Below are positions 16,560 to 25,949 of a stretch of DNA of 64,000 bases, piece after piece. Position numbers and translations under genes: made by a program. Numbering within the stretch: position 1 is the stretch's first letter; every line of letters begins with the position of its first letter. Origin of the DNA: Desulfosudis oleivorans (GTDB lineage Bacteria > Desulfobacterota > Desulfobacteria > Desulfobacterales > SURF-7); assembly GCA_020723325.1 (NCBI GenBank), contig DYJD01000003.1, forward strand, positions 293,822-357,821, given 5' to 3'. Below the pieces are notes generated by a model that was given only the letters and a program-made list of their open reading frames with translations, was not told the origin of the DNA and ran no database searches.

Positions 16560-17816
16560 ATGAATATTCTTATTCTTCATCAGATGGGCGATCCAGGTTT
16601 TCATCGAAAAGCTGTTTATGATCTGGAATTTTGCCTTCCTCATTATGCTCCTGAGCATAATTATATTGTTCATGATGGGCTGATTCCTTTACCTGATTTT
16701 GTTAGGGATATAGAATTTGATGGAATCATTTTAGGAACAACGTTTTTAGGTAATCGGTATTCACTAAAACGTTTAAAAAAGGTATTAAAGCATTATGATT
16801 TCGTGCGACAATCATCGGCCATAAAAATAGCACTCCCTCAAGATGACTACGACTGCTGCTTCATTTTAGATAAATGGATGGTCGATTGGAATGTGGATAT
16901 TCTATATCCTGTCTGTTCGGAAAATTGGGATATTCTTTATCCATTATTTTCTAAAAAAGGAATATTAAAGCTGGGTTATACCGGTTTCATTAGTGAAGAG
17001 ATGATAAATCGCTGGTGTTATCCGAAATCCATTGAACAACGCAAAATTGATGTGAGTTACAGGGTCAGCAATTGGGGGCGCAATTTCGGATTCATTGGCA
17101 ATATTAAAACGGTCATAGGAGATCTTTTTTTTGATAAGGTTAAGGATTTAGGTTTTCATCTAGATTTATCGTCTCATGCCAAAGATATGATCCCTGGACA
17201 TGCTTGGCATGATTTTTTAGAGGATTCCCGTTTTGTGTTAGGGGCAAATTCAGGAAGTAGTTTGTTGGATCCGAAAGGAGAAATAAAGAAAAAAGTCAAT
17301 CGATATTTAACAGAAAATCCAAATGCATCGTTTGCAGAAACCGAAGCGGCTTGTTACCCTGGGGAAGATGGTCGCTTTGTATTTACCGCCTTGTCTCCAA
17401 GAAATATTGAATCGGCAATTATAAAATCCGTTCAAATACTTACGCCTGGCCGATACAGTGATATTTTGCAGCCGCACAAACATTACTTGCCTCTTGAACC
17501 TGATCTATCGAACATTAATGATATTATCAAATTTATTCGTGATCTGGAATCCGCAAAGGCTATAGCAAATGCATGCAAAGAGGCAATTCTTTCGGTTGAT
17601 GCGCTTCGTTTTACGCATCATGTATCGGAGCTGATCAAAGAAATTGAAAATGGTATCAGTCGAAAAAAGCATTCAGCTAAGGATATGAACAACCAAAAAG
17701 CCTTATTCCAAAAGCATGAAAAATATATTGAAGTTATTGCCAAACCGTGGTGGATCTTGCAGCGGTTATTGGCTAATATAAATAAAACCATTGTTTTGTT
17801 AGGAATAAAAAAATAA
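16560..17816 (+). CDS. Unrecognised protein of the polysaccharide locus, possible glycosyltransferase
   Basis: 418 residues, no membrane segment. I do not recognise a family. The start MNILILHQMGDPGFHRKAV and the pattern of alternating strands (DGIILGTTFLGNRY, IALPQDDYD, FGFIGNIKTVIGDLF) resemble a GT-B fold, and the middle holds FVLGANSGSSLLDPKGE, where such enzymes bind the donor. The Gly-Asp of the N-terminus is unusual. It follows wbmF by 15 bases and precedes the second amidotransferase, so it is surely part of the same operon. A role as glycosyltransferase or sugar-modifying enzyme is inference only. Confidence 0.6.
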   Translation: MNILILHQMGDPGFHRKAVYDLEFCLPHYAPEHNYIVHDGLIPLPDFVRDIEFDGIILGTTFLGNRYSLKRLKKVLKHYDFVRQSSAIKIALPQDDYDCCFILDKWMVDWNVDILYPVCSENWDILYPLFSKKGILKLGYTGFISEEMINRWCYPKSIEQRKIDVSYRVSNWGRNFGFIGNIKTVIGDLFFDKVKDLGFHLDLSSHAKDMIPGHAWHDFLEDSRFVLGANSGSSLLDPKGEIKKKVNRYLTENPNASFAETEAACYPGEDGRFVFTALSPRNIESAIIKSVQILTPGRYSDILQPHKHYLPLEPDLSNINDIIKFIRDLESAKAIANACKEAILSVDALRFTHHVSELIKEIENGISRKKHSAKDMNNQKALFQKHEKYIEVIAKPWWILQRLLANINKTIVLLGIKK

Positions 17817-17886
17817 CTGATGTACATGTGTGCGAATAGATCGACTCAACGGAAGAATAAACAATGTATTTGGGGTATCTTTTGAT

Positions 17887-19794
17887 ATGTGCGGCATAGC
17901 TGCCGGATGGTGGAGAAATGAACCTTCACGGTTGGAAGATCGATTATCTTTGGTTCTTTGCACCCTATCGCATCGTGGACCTGATGATAATGGGCTTGAA
18001 ATACATCGCCGCCAAGAAGGCACGGTGGCGCTTGGACACACCCGCTTGTCAATCATTGACTTATCATCTGGCGGGCATCAACCCATGCATTCACAGGGTG
18101 GACGCTATTCCATTGTTTTCAACGGTGAAATTTACAATTATCAAGAGCTGCGGCAAGAGTTGAAAGAACTTGGGCAAAATTTTTTATCGGAATCAGATAC
18201 GGAGGTTTTGCTAGCTGCATGGCATACATGGGGGGTGACTTGTCTAAAGCGATTGGTTGGTATGTTCGCTTTTGTCATTTATGATCGGCAAGCGAATACT
18301 CTGACCGCAGTTCGTGATGCTTTTGGCATCAAACCGCTTTTTTACACCATCAACAAAGAGCAATTTCTTTTTGCATCCGAGATTCAAGCTCTGCAAAAAC
18401 TGATCAATAGGAAATTACAACTGGATTGGCAGCGAAGCTACGATTATTTAATGTTTGGTGATTATGATAGCTGTGAGCAAACCTTTTTTCAGGATATACG
18501 GCATTTGTTACCGGGACATTTCTTACGGTTCAACATTGCCAGCCGTGAATTTTCAACGCCGCAGGCTTGGTGGCAACCGAACATTGAGCAGAGGTCTTTT
18601 CAAAATTTCCCAGATGCAGCCGATGAACTGCGCCAGCTTTTTTTAAACAGTATCCGATTGCACCTGCGCAGTGACGTGCCGTTGGGCGCAGCATTATCGG
18701 GTGGTATTGATTCATCAGCGGTAGTCTGTGCCATTCGTCACTTGGAACCTGACTTGCCTGTTCATACATTCAGTTATGTAGCCCGTAACAGCAGGGTGAG
18801 CGAAGAGCATTGGGTGGACAAGATCAATTCCCATGTTGGAGCCAAGGCCCATAAAGTATTTGTCTCCCCAGCGGAAATTGCAGCAGATTTGGACGATATC
18901 ATCCAAATTCAGGGTGAGCCCTTTGGTGATACGAGCATTTATGCCCAATACCGGGTATTGCGCCTTGCGCGCGAAAGCGGCATGATTGTAACTCTGGATG
19001 GACAGGGGGCGGATGAAATGTTGGCTGGTTACCATGGATACCCGGCATATCGCATGCGAAGTTTGTTAGAACAAGGCAGGATTCCGGAACTTATCAAATT
19101 TGTCCACAACTGGAAGAAATGGCCGGGTCGAACCGGGCAGTATCCATGGAAAGTACTAGTAGGTCAGCTTTTGCCAGACCATTTGTTTGAAAACATATCA
19201 CGGCTCATAGGAATCAATCGAATGCCAGCCTGGCTTGACGGCAATATACTGAAAGAGGCCGGAATCGCAACGGGTCTAAAAAAAAATATTACGAATAAAA
19301 TAGGAGCAGGTCGGCGAGTTATTGAAGTATTGGCCAAATCTCTTACAATTAAGGGATTGCCCAGTATGTTGAGACACCTCGACCGCAATGCAATGCGTTT
19401 TTCCATAGAAAGCAGGGTGCCGTTTCTAACCATCCCCATGGCTGAGTTTTTGCTCGCCTTACCCGAAGAATATCTTATTTCACATCAAGGGGAAACAAAA
19501 TCAATTTTTAGAAAAGCCATGAGGGGGATTGTGCCTGATGAAATATTGCGTAGAAAAGATAAGATCGGGTTTGCAACTCCTGAAAAGAGCTGGCTTCGTT
19601 TTTTATCTGATACAATAATGAGTTCCTTACGTGTAACGAACAGCGTACCTTTTTTAAAAATGGATGTCCTATTATATGAGTATAAAAAAACGATCACCGG
19701 TCATAAATATTTTACAACCGAGGCATGGCGTTGGATAAACTTTTGTCGATGGTTTCAGGTATATCAGGAGCAGATCAAGGTGAATGGAACCTGA
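17887..19794 (+). CDS. Second asparagine-synthase-like amidotransferase
   Basis: 635 residues. I chose ATG 17887, not the in-frame GTG 17830, because only this start exposes the catalytic Cys2 (MCGIAAGWWRN). Glutaminase domain 1-215, then the ATP-PPi loop SGGIDSS at 271-277 and LDGQGADEMLAGYHGY. It differs clearly from the copy at 11637 (GGQGGDE versus DGQGADE), so it is not a recent duplicate. Two amidotransferases in one glycan locus suggest two different carboxylates are amidated, or that one makes another amide or amino sugar. Confidence 0.85.
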   Translation: MCGIAAGWWRNEPSRLEDRLSLVLCTLSHRGPDDNGLEIHRRQEGTVALGHTRLSIIDLSSGGHQPMHSQGGRYSIVFNGEIYNYQELRQELKELGQNFLSESDTEVLLAAWHTWGVTCLKRLVGMFAFVIYDRQANTLTAVRDAFGIKPLFYTINKEQFLFASEIQALQKLINRKLQLDWQRSYDYLMFGDYDSCEQTFFQDIRHLLPGHFLRFNIASREFSTPQAWWQPNIEQRSFQNFPDAADELRQLFLNSIRLHLRSDVPLGAALSGGIDSSAVVCAIRHLEPDLPVHTFSYVARNSRVSEEHWVDKINSHVGAKAHKVFVSPAEIAADLDDIIQIQGEPFGDTSIYAQYRVLRLARESGMIVTLDGQGADEMLAGYHGYPAYRMRSLLEQGRIPELIKFVHNWKKWPGRTGQYPWKVLVGQLLPDHLFENISRLIGINRMPAWLDGNILKEAGIATGLKKNITNKIGAGRRVIEVLAKSLTIKGLPSMLRHLDRNAMRFSIESRVPFLTIPMAEFLLALPEEYLISHQGETKSIFRKAMRGIVPDEILRRKDKIGFATPEKSWLRFLSDTIMSSLRVTNSVPFLKMDVLLYEYKKTITGHKYFTTEAWRWINFCRWFQVYQEQIKVNGT

Positions 19795-19825
19795 TTTGTT
19801 CCTTCCGGTGTGGTTAACTTCCTAG

Positions 19826-19863
19826 TAATTTGGACTCATGGTATTAGAAGTCCGAATTACTGA
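19826..19863 (+). promoter_or_regulatory. 13-bp stem-loop between amidotransferase and radical SAM genes
   Basis: Arms 19826-19838 (AGTAATTTGGACT) and 19851-19863 pair over 13 bp with one G-T wobble and a 12-base loop. No T-run follows, so it is not a classical terminator. It lies 28 bases before the radical SAM start codon and may be an attenuator, an mRNA processing site or an operator. Confidence 0.45.
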
Positions 19864-19890
19864 TGCATTGAAGAAGGACGATAATATATT

Positions 19891-21360
19891 ATGAATTCAT
19901 TGAAATCTGTTCTTCTGATAGATCCACCTGCAAGAGAACCTAGTCAACTCAATACAGGGCTTGCATGGTTGGCTGCTAATATTCTTGATGTTACAAAGAC
20001 CGTAAAGGTCCTGGGGCTGGCGAATATTGTCTGTACGCTTGAAAGAGGGGAGCAGTTAGTCCGGAAGCATGTGGAAATCATGAATCCCGATATTGTCGGT
20101 TTTAATATCCACTGCACGACTTATCAAACAGCACTCCAAATGATTAGAAGCCTCCGAAATTATTTCAAAGGTATTATTGTGATCGGTGGCCCGCATACGG
20201 TCTATGCAAATCTTTCAATAATGGATGATTCTCCGGAAACTGATTTAGTGGTTTTAGGTGAAGCCGAATATTCCATGGCACAAATTTGTCAGCGCCCAAC
20301 TGGACAATATTTTGATATCCCCGGTGTGATTTTTCGTCATAACTCCCAGATAATTCATAATCCCATCAATCCTAGGCGGTTTGACTTTAAGGGGCTAAAA
20401 CATCCGGATTTTCGACAATTCGGTATTAAGAAAATACATCTTCCATATCCTATTTCCACAAGTCGAGGCTGCCCTTTTCATTGTTGTTTTTGTAATCCAT
20501 TTATGGGTGGAAAATGGCGACCACGCCCGTTAGAAGAAGTTTTTGACGAGTTGGAATTCGCTATAAATACTTTTGAAATTAAAAGTTTTAGATTGGTTGA
20601 ACCTGTTTTTAATTTGCGGGCAGAAAGAGTAATTGAATTTTGCTCAGACCTCAGGAAAAGAAAAATAAATTTGCCATGGGAGAGTGGAAGCGGTTTGCGC
20701 GCGGACTTTATCACGAAAGAAGTAGTTGAAGCAATGAAGACCGCGGGCTGTACGCATATTAAAATTGGCATTGAAAGTCTCGTGCCAGAGATATTTAAGC
20801 ATATCAATAAAGGTGAATCGATAGATGATATAAAAAGGGCAATCCAGATAATTAAAAAAGCCAGTATGCCGGTTTGGGGTTCTTTTATAATAGGTCTTCC
20901 CCATGATACTTACCAGACAGCAATGGAAAATTATCGCCTGTCCAAAGAGCTTGGTATTGATTTCTCTGAGTGGTCCCTTCTCTTCCCATATCCCGGAACA
21001 GCCGCCTATGAATGGATGGAAAAGCATGGGACTATTTACCATACCATCGAGACGGCTCACCAAAGCGCCCTGGATTCAGCGAACCAGGAATTGGTAAATG
21101 TTGCCTGTGATACTCCTGAATTTCCTAAGGAAGAAAGAATTAAAGCCTATTTTGAAATTAATTGGAAATCAGGGAATTATATTTATTCAGCTTCTGCAAA
21201 AGACTGGAAAAAAGCTTTCTCCATAATGCAGGGTATTTTTCAATATGATCCATTTAGACTTATTTTCCACATGATGAGGTTGATCAAACTTTTAAAACGC
21301 AGAAAGCGTCGTATGAGTCAGCAAGGAGAATATTATGAGTACAATGAAAATGCCTATTAA
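19891..21360 (+). CDS. B12-binding-domain radical SAM protein
   Basis: 489 residues. The N-terminal region (about 5-140) has a cobalamin-binding-like Rossmann fold (VGFNIHCTTYQTAL, VIGGPHTVYAN, DLVVLGEAE) without the classical DxHxxG His. The radical SAM domain carries C194xxxC198xxC201 in SRGCPFHCCFCNP; the C-terminal 120 residues form an extra helical domain. Such enzymes methylate or rearrange unreactive carbons, usually with B12 and SAM. In a glycan locus it could C-methylate or otherwise modify a sugar or lipid carrier; there is no direct evidence for the substrate. Start ATG 19891, after AAGAAGGA. Confidence 0.85.
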   Translation: MNSLKSVLLIDPPAREPSQLNTGLAWLAANILDVTKTVKVLGLANIVCTLERGEQLVRKHVEIMNPDIVGFNIHCTTYQTALQMIRSLRNYFKGIIVIGGPHTVYANLSIMDDSPETDLVVLGEAEYSMAQICQRPTGQYFDIPGVIFRHNSQIIHNPINPRRFDFKGLKHPDFRQFGIKKIHLPYPISTSRGCPFHCCFCNPFMGGKWRPRPLEEVFDELEFAINTFEIKSFRLVEPVFNLRAERVIEFCSDLRKRKINLPWESGSGLRADFITKEVVEAMKTAGCTHIKIGIESLVPEIFKHINKGESIDDIKRAIQIIKKASMPVWGSFIIGLPHDTYQTAMENYRLSKELGIDFSEWSLLFPYPGTAAYEWMEKHGTIYHTIETAHQSALDSANQELVNVACDTPEFPKEERIKAYFEINWKSGNYIYSASAKDWKKAFSIMQGIFQYDPFRLIFHMMRLIKLLKRRKRRMSQQGEYYEYNENAY

Positions 21361-21381
21361 ACCATTATAAAAAGGATATGA

Positions 21382-22452
21382 ATGAAAATAGTTACAGTTG
21401 TGGGTGCCCGACCGCAATTCATTAAAGCCGCCCCGGTCAGCAAAGCCTTGAATAGTGCCGGCCATACTGAATATTTGGTGCATACTGGTCAACATTACGA
21501 TTATGGTATGTCTCAAATTTTTTTTGACGAGTTGGCCATCCCTCAACCGGATATCAATCTGTGTGTGGGATCGAGCAATCATGGCCGGCAGACAGGACAA
21601 ATGCTGATCCGTTTGGAGGAAGTAATTCTTGAACAGCAGCCGGATTGGGTGCTGGTTTACGGTGATACCAACTCGACCTTAGCCGGAGCACTTGCGGCTG
21701 CCAAGCTGAATGTACCATTGGCCCATGTTGAAGCTGGTTTACGTTCTTTTAACCGGATAATGCCGGAGGAACACAATCGCGTTTTAACTGATCATTGTGC
21801 GGATCTGTTATTTTGTCCGACAGAGACGGCCGTGCAAAATTTAGCAAAAGAAGGGATCAAAAAAGGAGTATATCGCGTTGGGGATTGCATGTATGATGCT
21901 GTCCTTGATTTTGCAAAACGTGCCGGGCAACAATCGAAGATTTTGGAGACATTGGCTATAGAACCCAAAAAATATTTGCTTGCAACACTGCATCGCCCCT
22001 ATAATACGGATAATAAAGAGATCCTCAGTAGCATATTGTCCGCGTTTGCTGATCTGAAAGAGACAATCGTTTTTCCGGTTCATCCGCGCACCCGAAAAAA
22101 AATTACTGCTTTCGGTATTTCGCATCTCATTGAGAACGGATCAGTTCAAATGATCGATCCGATCGGCTATTTTGATATGCTGGTCTTGGAAAAAAACGCT
22201 CAAATGATTTTAACTGATTCTGGCGGAATCCAGAAAGAAGCTTATTTTTTTGCTGTGCCATGTGTGACTTTAAGATCGGAAACAGAATGGCTGGAGACAG
22301 TGCAGACTGGCTGGAATGTATTAACAGGAGCCGATCATGATAAAATCGTCTCTACTGTGAAATCATTTGTGAGGCCACACGAGCATTCCCCATTGTACGG
22401 TGATGGAAATACAGCTATTCATATTCGAGATATCCTGACCGATTCTGCTTGA
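21382..22452 (+). CDS. wecB: UDP-N-acetyl-sugar 2-epimerase, WecB/WbpI type
   Basis: 356 residues, normal family length. Starts with VTVVGARPQFIKAAPV and has VLVYGDTNSTLAGAL, HVEAGLRSFNRIMPEEHNR and LTDSGGIQKEA, all hallmarks of non-hydrolysing UDP-GlcNAc 2-epimerases. The VGDCMYDAVLDF stretch is nearer WbpI-type enzymes that act on UDP-2,3-diacetamido-glucuronate than on plain UDP-GlcNAc. With the WbpB-WbpD fusion at 7629 this suggests a ManNAc3NAcA-type sugar. The substrate choice is inference. Confidence 0.87.
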   Translation: MKIVTVVGARPQFIKAAPVSKALNSAGHTEYLVHTGQHYDYGMSQIFFDELAIPQPDINLCVGSSNHGRQTGQMLIRLEEVILEQQPDWVLVYGDTNSTLAGALAAAKLNVPLAHVEAGLRSFNRIMPEEHNRVLTDHCADLLFCPTETAVQNLAKEGIKKGVYRVGDCMYDAVLDFAKRAGQQSKILETLAIEPKKYLLATLHRPYNTDNKEILSSILSAFADLKETIVFPVHPRTRKKITAFGISHLIENGSVQMIDPIGYFDMLVLEKNAQMILTDSGGIQKEAYFFAVPCVTLRSETEWLETVQTGWNVLTGADHDKIVSTVKSFVRPHEHSPLYGDGNTAIHIRDILTDSA

Positions 22453-22510
22453 GCTATGTGAATTGTGTGACATAATCGTTTTTGGTTTGATTTACCAGGA
22501 CAATTGAGAA

Positions 22511-23794
22511 ATGAAAAAATTATTGTTGATCACATATATGTTTCCACCCATTGCCGGTGGAGGCATCCAAAGAACGCTAAAATTTATCAAGTATTTACCG
22601 CATTACAACCTTGCACCTGTTGTTTTTTGTCCCCAAAAAGCCTTTTGGAAGGCAATGGACTATATGAATTTAGAACTTCCATATGTTAAAGAAACGAAAG
22701 TATATCGATACGGCATCAATAGATTAAAAAAATATTTTGATTTACGCTATAATAAAAATTTTTCAAAACATCCATACTTTTACTTGCTGGGAATCAAATA
22801 TTTATGGTTTATGGACTTTTTCAGCAGTTGGTACTTTGAATGCCGTGATAATGCTTTGAAAATTGCTGAGAAAGAAAATGTTGACTATATCTTGACAAGC
22901 TCTCCACCACACAGCGTTCATTTATTCGGCAATTATCTTAAAGAAAAGCTTCGTATTCCCTGGCTAATGGATCTTAGAGATGCCATGTTTAATGAGCCCA
23001 ATATTGATTTCTCAAGGATGAGTGGATGGATACAGGCACATATAGAAGGATATTATGAAAAGAAATTCTATCGAAATGCCGACGCAATTATATCTGTTTC
23101 ACAGCCGATATTAGATTCTATTTGCAATAGGCATCCCCTATTAGATTGTGAAAGAAAAACTAATTTAGTAATGAATGGTTTTGATGACGAGGATTTTATT
23201 GAAATTGAGAATAGAAATAAAAGAGATAAATTAATAATAACTTATACCGGCTCTTTTTTAGGCAGAAGGACGCCAGAACATTTCCTTAAAGCGTTAACGA
23301 AACTTAGCATTAGTAAGGAAATCGATGCACGGGACATTTTAATTCGGTTCATAGGCCATTTTGAGAGCAATGTGCTGTCAATTATTAATAATTATATAAA
23401 TTTATTAGATATTGATGTTATTGGTTATCAGCCATATGATAAGGCTCTCGCATACCAGACTGACTCGGATATGCTTTTGTTGATTAATAGTGTAGAAAAA
23501 GAACAAAGAGGAAATCAAATTTTAACAGGTAAGGTTTTCGAATATCTTGGAGCACAGAGACCAATTTTTGCACTGACACCGGATGGCCCGTTAAAAGAGA
23601 TTATTACCAAAGGACGATTTGGATCAGTTGTCTCGCCTACTGATATAAATTCGATTGCTGATAAGTTCAAAGAGCAATATCTAAATTGGAAAACGAGAGG
23701 AGCTTTGTGTTTTAAACCGGATATCAGCTATAGAGATACATTTACTCGAAAAAAATTAGCTGAAAAGCTTGCGTCTATAATCCTTAGCTTTTAA
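22511..23794 (+). CDS. GT4-like glycosyltransferase
   Basis: 427 residues. GT-B pattern: N-terminal ITYMFPPIAGGGIQRTLKFIKYLP, which is the glycine-rich acceptor loop of GT4 enzymes, and a C-terminal half with ITYTGSFLGRRTPEHFLKAL and GKVFEYLGAQRPIFALTP, the donor-binding EX7E-like region (here F-E-Y-L-G). Last plus-strand gene of the locus; its TAA overlaps the stop codon of the opposite gene by 4 bp. Confidence 0.82.
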   Translation: MKKLLLITYMFPPIAGGGIQRTLKFIKYLPHYNLAPVVFCPQKAFWKAMDYMNLELPYVKETKVYRYGINRLKKYFDLRYNKNFSKHPYFYLLGIKYLWFMDFFSSWYFECRDNALKIAEKENVDYILTSSPPHSVHLFGNYLKEKLRIPWLMDLRDAMFNEPNIDFSRMSGWIQAHIEGYYEKKFYRNADAIISVSQPILDSICNRHPLLDCERKTNLVMNGFDDEDFIEIENRNKRDKLIITYTGSFLGRRTPEHFLKALTKLSISKEIDARDILIRFIGHFESNVLSIINNYINLLDIDVIGYQPYDKALAYQTDSDMLLLINSVEKEQRGNQILTGKVFEYLGAQRPIFALTPDGPLKEIITKGRFGSVVSPTDINSIADKFKEQYLNWKTRGALCFKPDISYRDTFTRKKLAEKLASIILSF

Positions 23795-24885
23795 TTGATT
23801 GAAGGCATGACCTTTTTCAGAATATGTTCAAGCCTACTGGCAAGGTCATCCCAGGTTGTGGGGGGATCGTATCCCGTCTTCCGATCCTTTAAGCGGTATT
23901 CTATTCTATCTGCCAGTTGAGCAACGTTGTCGGGTTCATACAACCACTCGGGGTGATCTTTTAGCAGGTCTTTCAAGCTTCCTGCTGCTGCTACAAGAAG
24001 GGGAATATTGCAGGCCATGAATTCTCTGGTTTTCTGTGGAAAACAATAACGGCCGAAGGCATCGTTCGGATAGCAAATTACTCCAATGTCGAGAGCATTC
24101 AAGAATATTGGCACTGCTTCATAGGGTAGTACACCGCAGTCATGAATATTAGGATTGGCTGGGAATACGGCGTCACGGGGGCCGGCCAAGGCGAGATGAA
24201 GGCCTGGATATCGATGCTGTAGTTTTGTAAACGCTTCGATTAATACAAAGATATTTCTATTCTTATAAAGTGCGCCGCAAGCACCTATAATAGTCGCATT
24301 TGCAGGTAGTCCCAGTTGTTCTCGACAGTGAAGACGGTCCATCGGCCGGAACAGATCGGAACGTACTCCAAACTCAATCGGGTAAATATGGGACTGCTTT
24401 GGGAAGTTCGCAGACAGATATTCAGCAAAGGCAGTGCTTAGGCAAGTGATGGCATTGCAACGCCGAATCGCCCAGTGATACAATTGGCGAAAAAGCGGTA
24501 GCCGGCCGATCAAGAATTCCCCAAAATTGTCATATATATCGAATACCACCGGTCGACGATAGTGGCGTCCTAAAAAGCAGCCGATTACGCCATAGAATGA
24601 GTCTGAGCAAGCCCAGATTACATCTGCTTGTACTGATAGGCGTCGAGCTTCCATGATAAATTGAAGCAGCCCGAAAAGCTTTATCGGGCCGGAGTTGATG
24701 CTTTTCCAGCGCACCGGCCCGTCTAAGATCCAGCCTTCGGTCCGGGGACGGTAGCTGAGACAAATTCCGGTGACGTTGTGGCCCCGTTGGGCCAAGGATA
24801 GGGGGATCTCGCGAAAGCGTCCAAAGCGATCGTCAAGCAGGTCCTTATTCATGTATTGGCGTTTGGTGAGAATAAGTATTTTCAT
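23791..24885 (-). CDS. GT4-like glycosyltransferase
   Basis: 364 residues from ATG 24885 (MKILILTKRQYMNKD). That start overlaps the galE stop as ATGA, a translational-coupling junction; a longer reading from 24966 would add 27 residues inside galE. GT-B fold with VIWACSDSFYG, IIGACGALYKNRNIFVLIEAF and FPQKTREFMACNIPLLVAA for the nucleotide-sugar end. No membrane segment. Converges with the plus-strand GT4 gene; the two stop codons overlap. Confidence 0.82.
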   Translation of the reverse strand: MKILILTKRQYMNKDLLDDRFGRFREIPLSLAQRGHNVTGICLSYRPRTEGWILDGPVRWKSINSGPIKLFGLLQFIMEARRLSVQADVIWACSDSFYGVIGCFLGRHYRRPVVFDIYDNFGEFLIGRLPLFRQLYHWAIRRCNAITCLSTAFAEYLSANFPKQSHIYPIEFGVRSDLFRPMDRLHCREQLGLPANATIIGACGALYKNRNIFVLIEAFTKLQHRYPGLHLALAGPRDAVFPANPNIHDCGVLPYEAVPIFLNALDIGVICYPNDAFGRYCFPQKTREFMACNIPLLVAAAGSLKDLLKDHPEWLYEPDNVAQLADRIEYRLKDRKTGYDPPTTWDDLASRLEHILKKVMPSIN

Positions 24886-25865
24886 AGGTCTGAGGTTCGG
24901 ATGTGCTGATGCCAATTCCATGCGGTTTGAATGATCTCTTTCAGTGTTGTGAATCGCGCTTGCCAACCAAGCATGCGCTGAGCCTTGGCATTATCAGCCA
25001 CCAGCACCGGCGGATCACCATATCGCCGGGCACAAGGAATATAAGGTATCTTGCGGCCGGTAACGGCACTTGCGGTGTTGATGATATGCATGATCGAATA
25101 TCCCTTTCCAGTTCCGATGTTTATACAGTCGCTTGGTTCACCGGCTCGTAACCGTTCAAGTGCCAGCACATGAGCGGCGGCAAGATCCGTCACGTGTATG
25201 TAGTCCCGAACGCAAGTGCCGTCTTCGGTAGGATAGTTGGTACCGAACACGCTGATTGCCTCTGATTTCCCTTGGGCCACATCCAGAATGCGTGGAATGA
25301 GATGTGTTTCCGGATTATGATTTTCTCCTAGTTCACCTTCCGGGTCGGCGCCTGCAGCATTAAAATATCTTAAACTAGTGTAGCGCATGGGAGTGGCCCG
25401 GGCGCAATCTTCTAAAATGGTCTCAACCATTACTTTAGTCCGACCGTATGGATTGATGGGCCTCAAAGGAAGGGCCTCAGTAATCGGCAGGATGTCCGGT
25501 ATGCCGTATGTGGCACAAGACGAAGAGAATATAAAGATGCCAATATTGTTCTCCGCCGAAAATCGCAGCAAATCCATCGTTTTTTGAACATTGTTAACGT
25601 AGTATTTTAGTGGGACGGCAACGGATTCGCCGACATATGCATAGGCTGCAAAATGCATAATAGCCTCTATCTCGAACTCAGCAAAAATTCGTCTCAATAC
25701 AGCTTCGTCGGCCACGTCGCCTTCAAAAAACGGCCCCCATCTGACCGCTTCCCTGTGACCATGAACTAGATTGTCCAGGGTTATTGGGGTATGCCCCACT
25801 TTTGATAATTCTTTGCAACAGTGTGATCCGATATATCCGGCGCCACCGGTGACTAGTATATTCAT
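24882..25865 (-). CDS. galE: UDP-glucose 4-epimerase
   Basis: 327 residues. NAD motif TGGAGYIGSH at 6-15, SSSCATYG, catalytic Tyr140/Lys144 in NPYGRTK, and the AAGADPEGELGENHNPETHLIPRIL segment specific for GalE. Interconverts UDP-Glc and UDP-Gal (or the N-acetyl forms). Its last 4 bases overlap the next GT4 gene. The gene head is 85 bases from the methyltransferase stop upstream. Confidence 0.95.
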   Translation of the reverse strand: MNILVTGGAGYIGSHCCKELSKVGHTPITLDNLVHGHREAVRWGPFFEGDVADEAVLRRIFAEFEIEAIMHFAAYAYVGESVAVPLKYYVNNVQKTMDLLRFSAENNIGIFIFSSSCATYGIPDILPITEALPLRPINPYGRTKVMVETILEDCARATPMRYTSLRYFNAAGADPEGELGENHNPETHLIPRILDVAQGKSEAISVFGTNYPTEDGTCVRDYIHVTDLAAAHVLALERLRAGEPSDCINIGTGKGYSIMHIINTASAVTGRKIPYIPCARRYGDPPVLVADNAKAQRMLGWQARFTTLKEIIQTAWNWHQHIRTSDL

Positions 25866-25949
25866 GTAGCTAACCTTTTCAGAATTTACTAGTCAGTTTT
25901 ACGGAAATTTTTTCCGTTTTGGGAACATCCCAATTAAAGGAAATCGTTT

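Noticed and set aside
17830-17886. Upstream GTG start for the second amidotransferase
   Set aside because: It would bury the Cys2 nucleophile under 19 extra residues; ATG 17887 is required.
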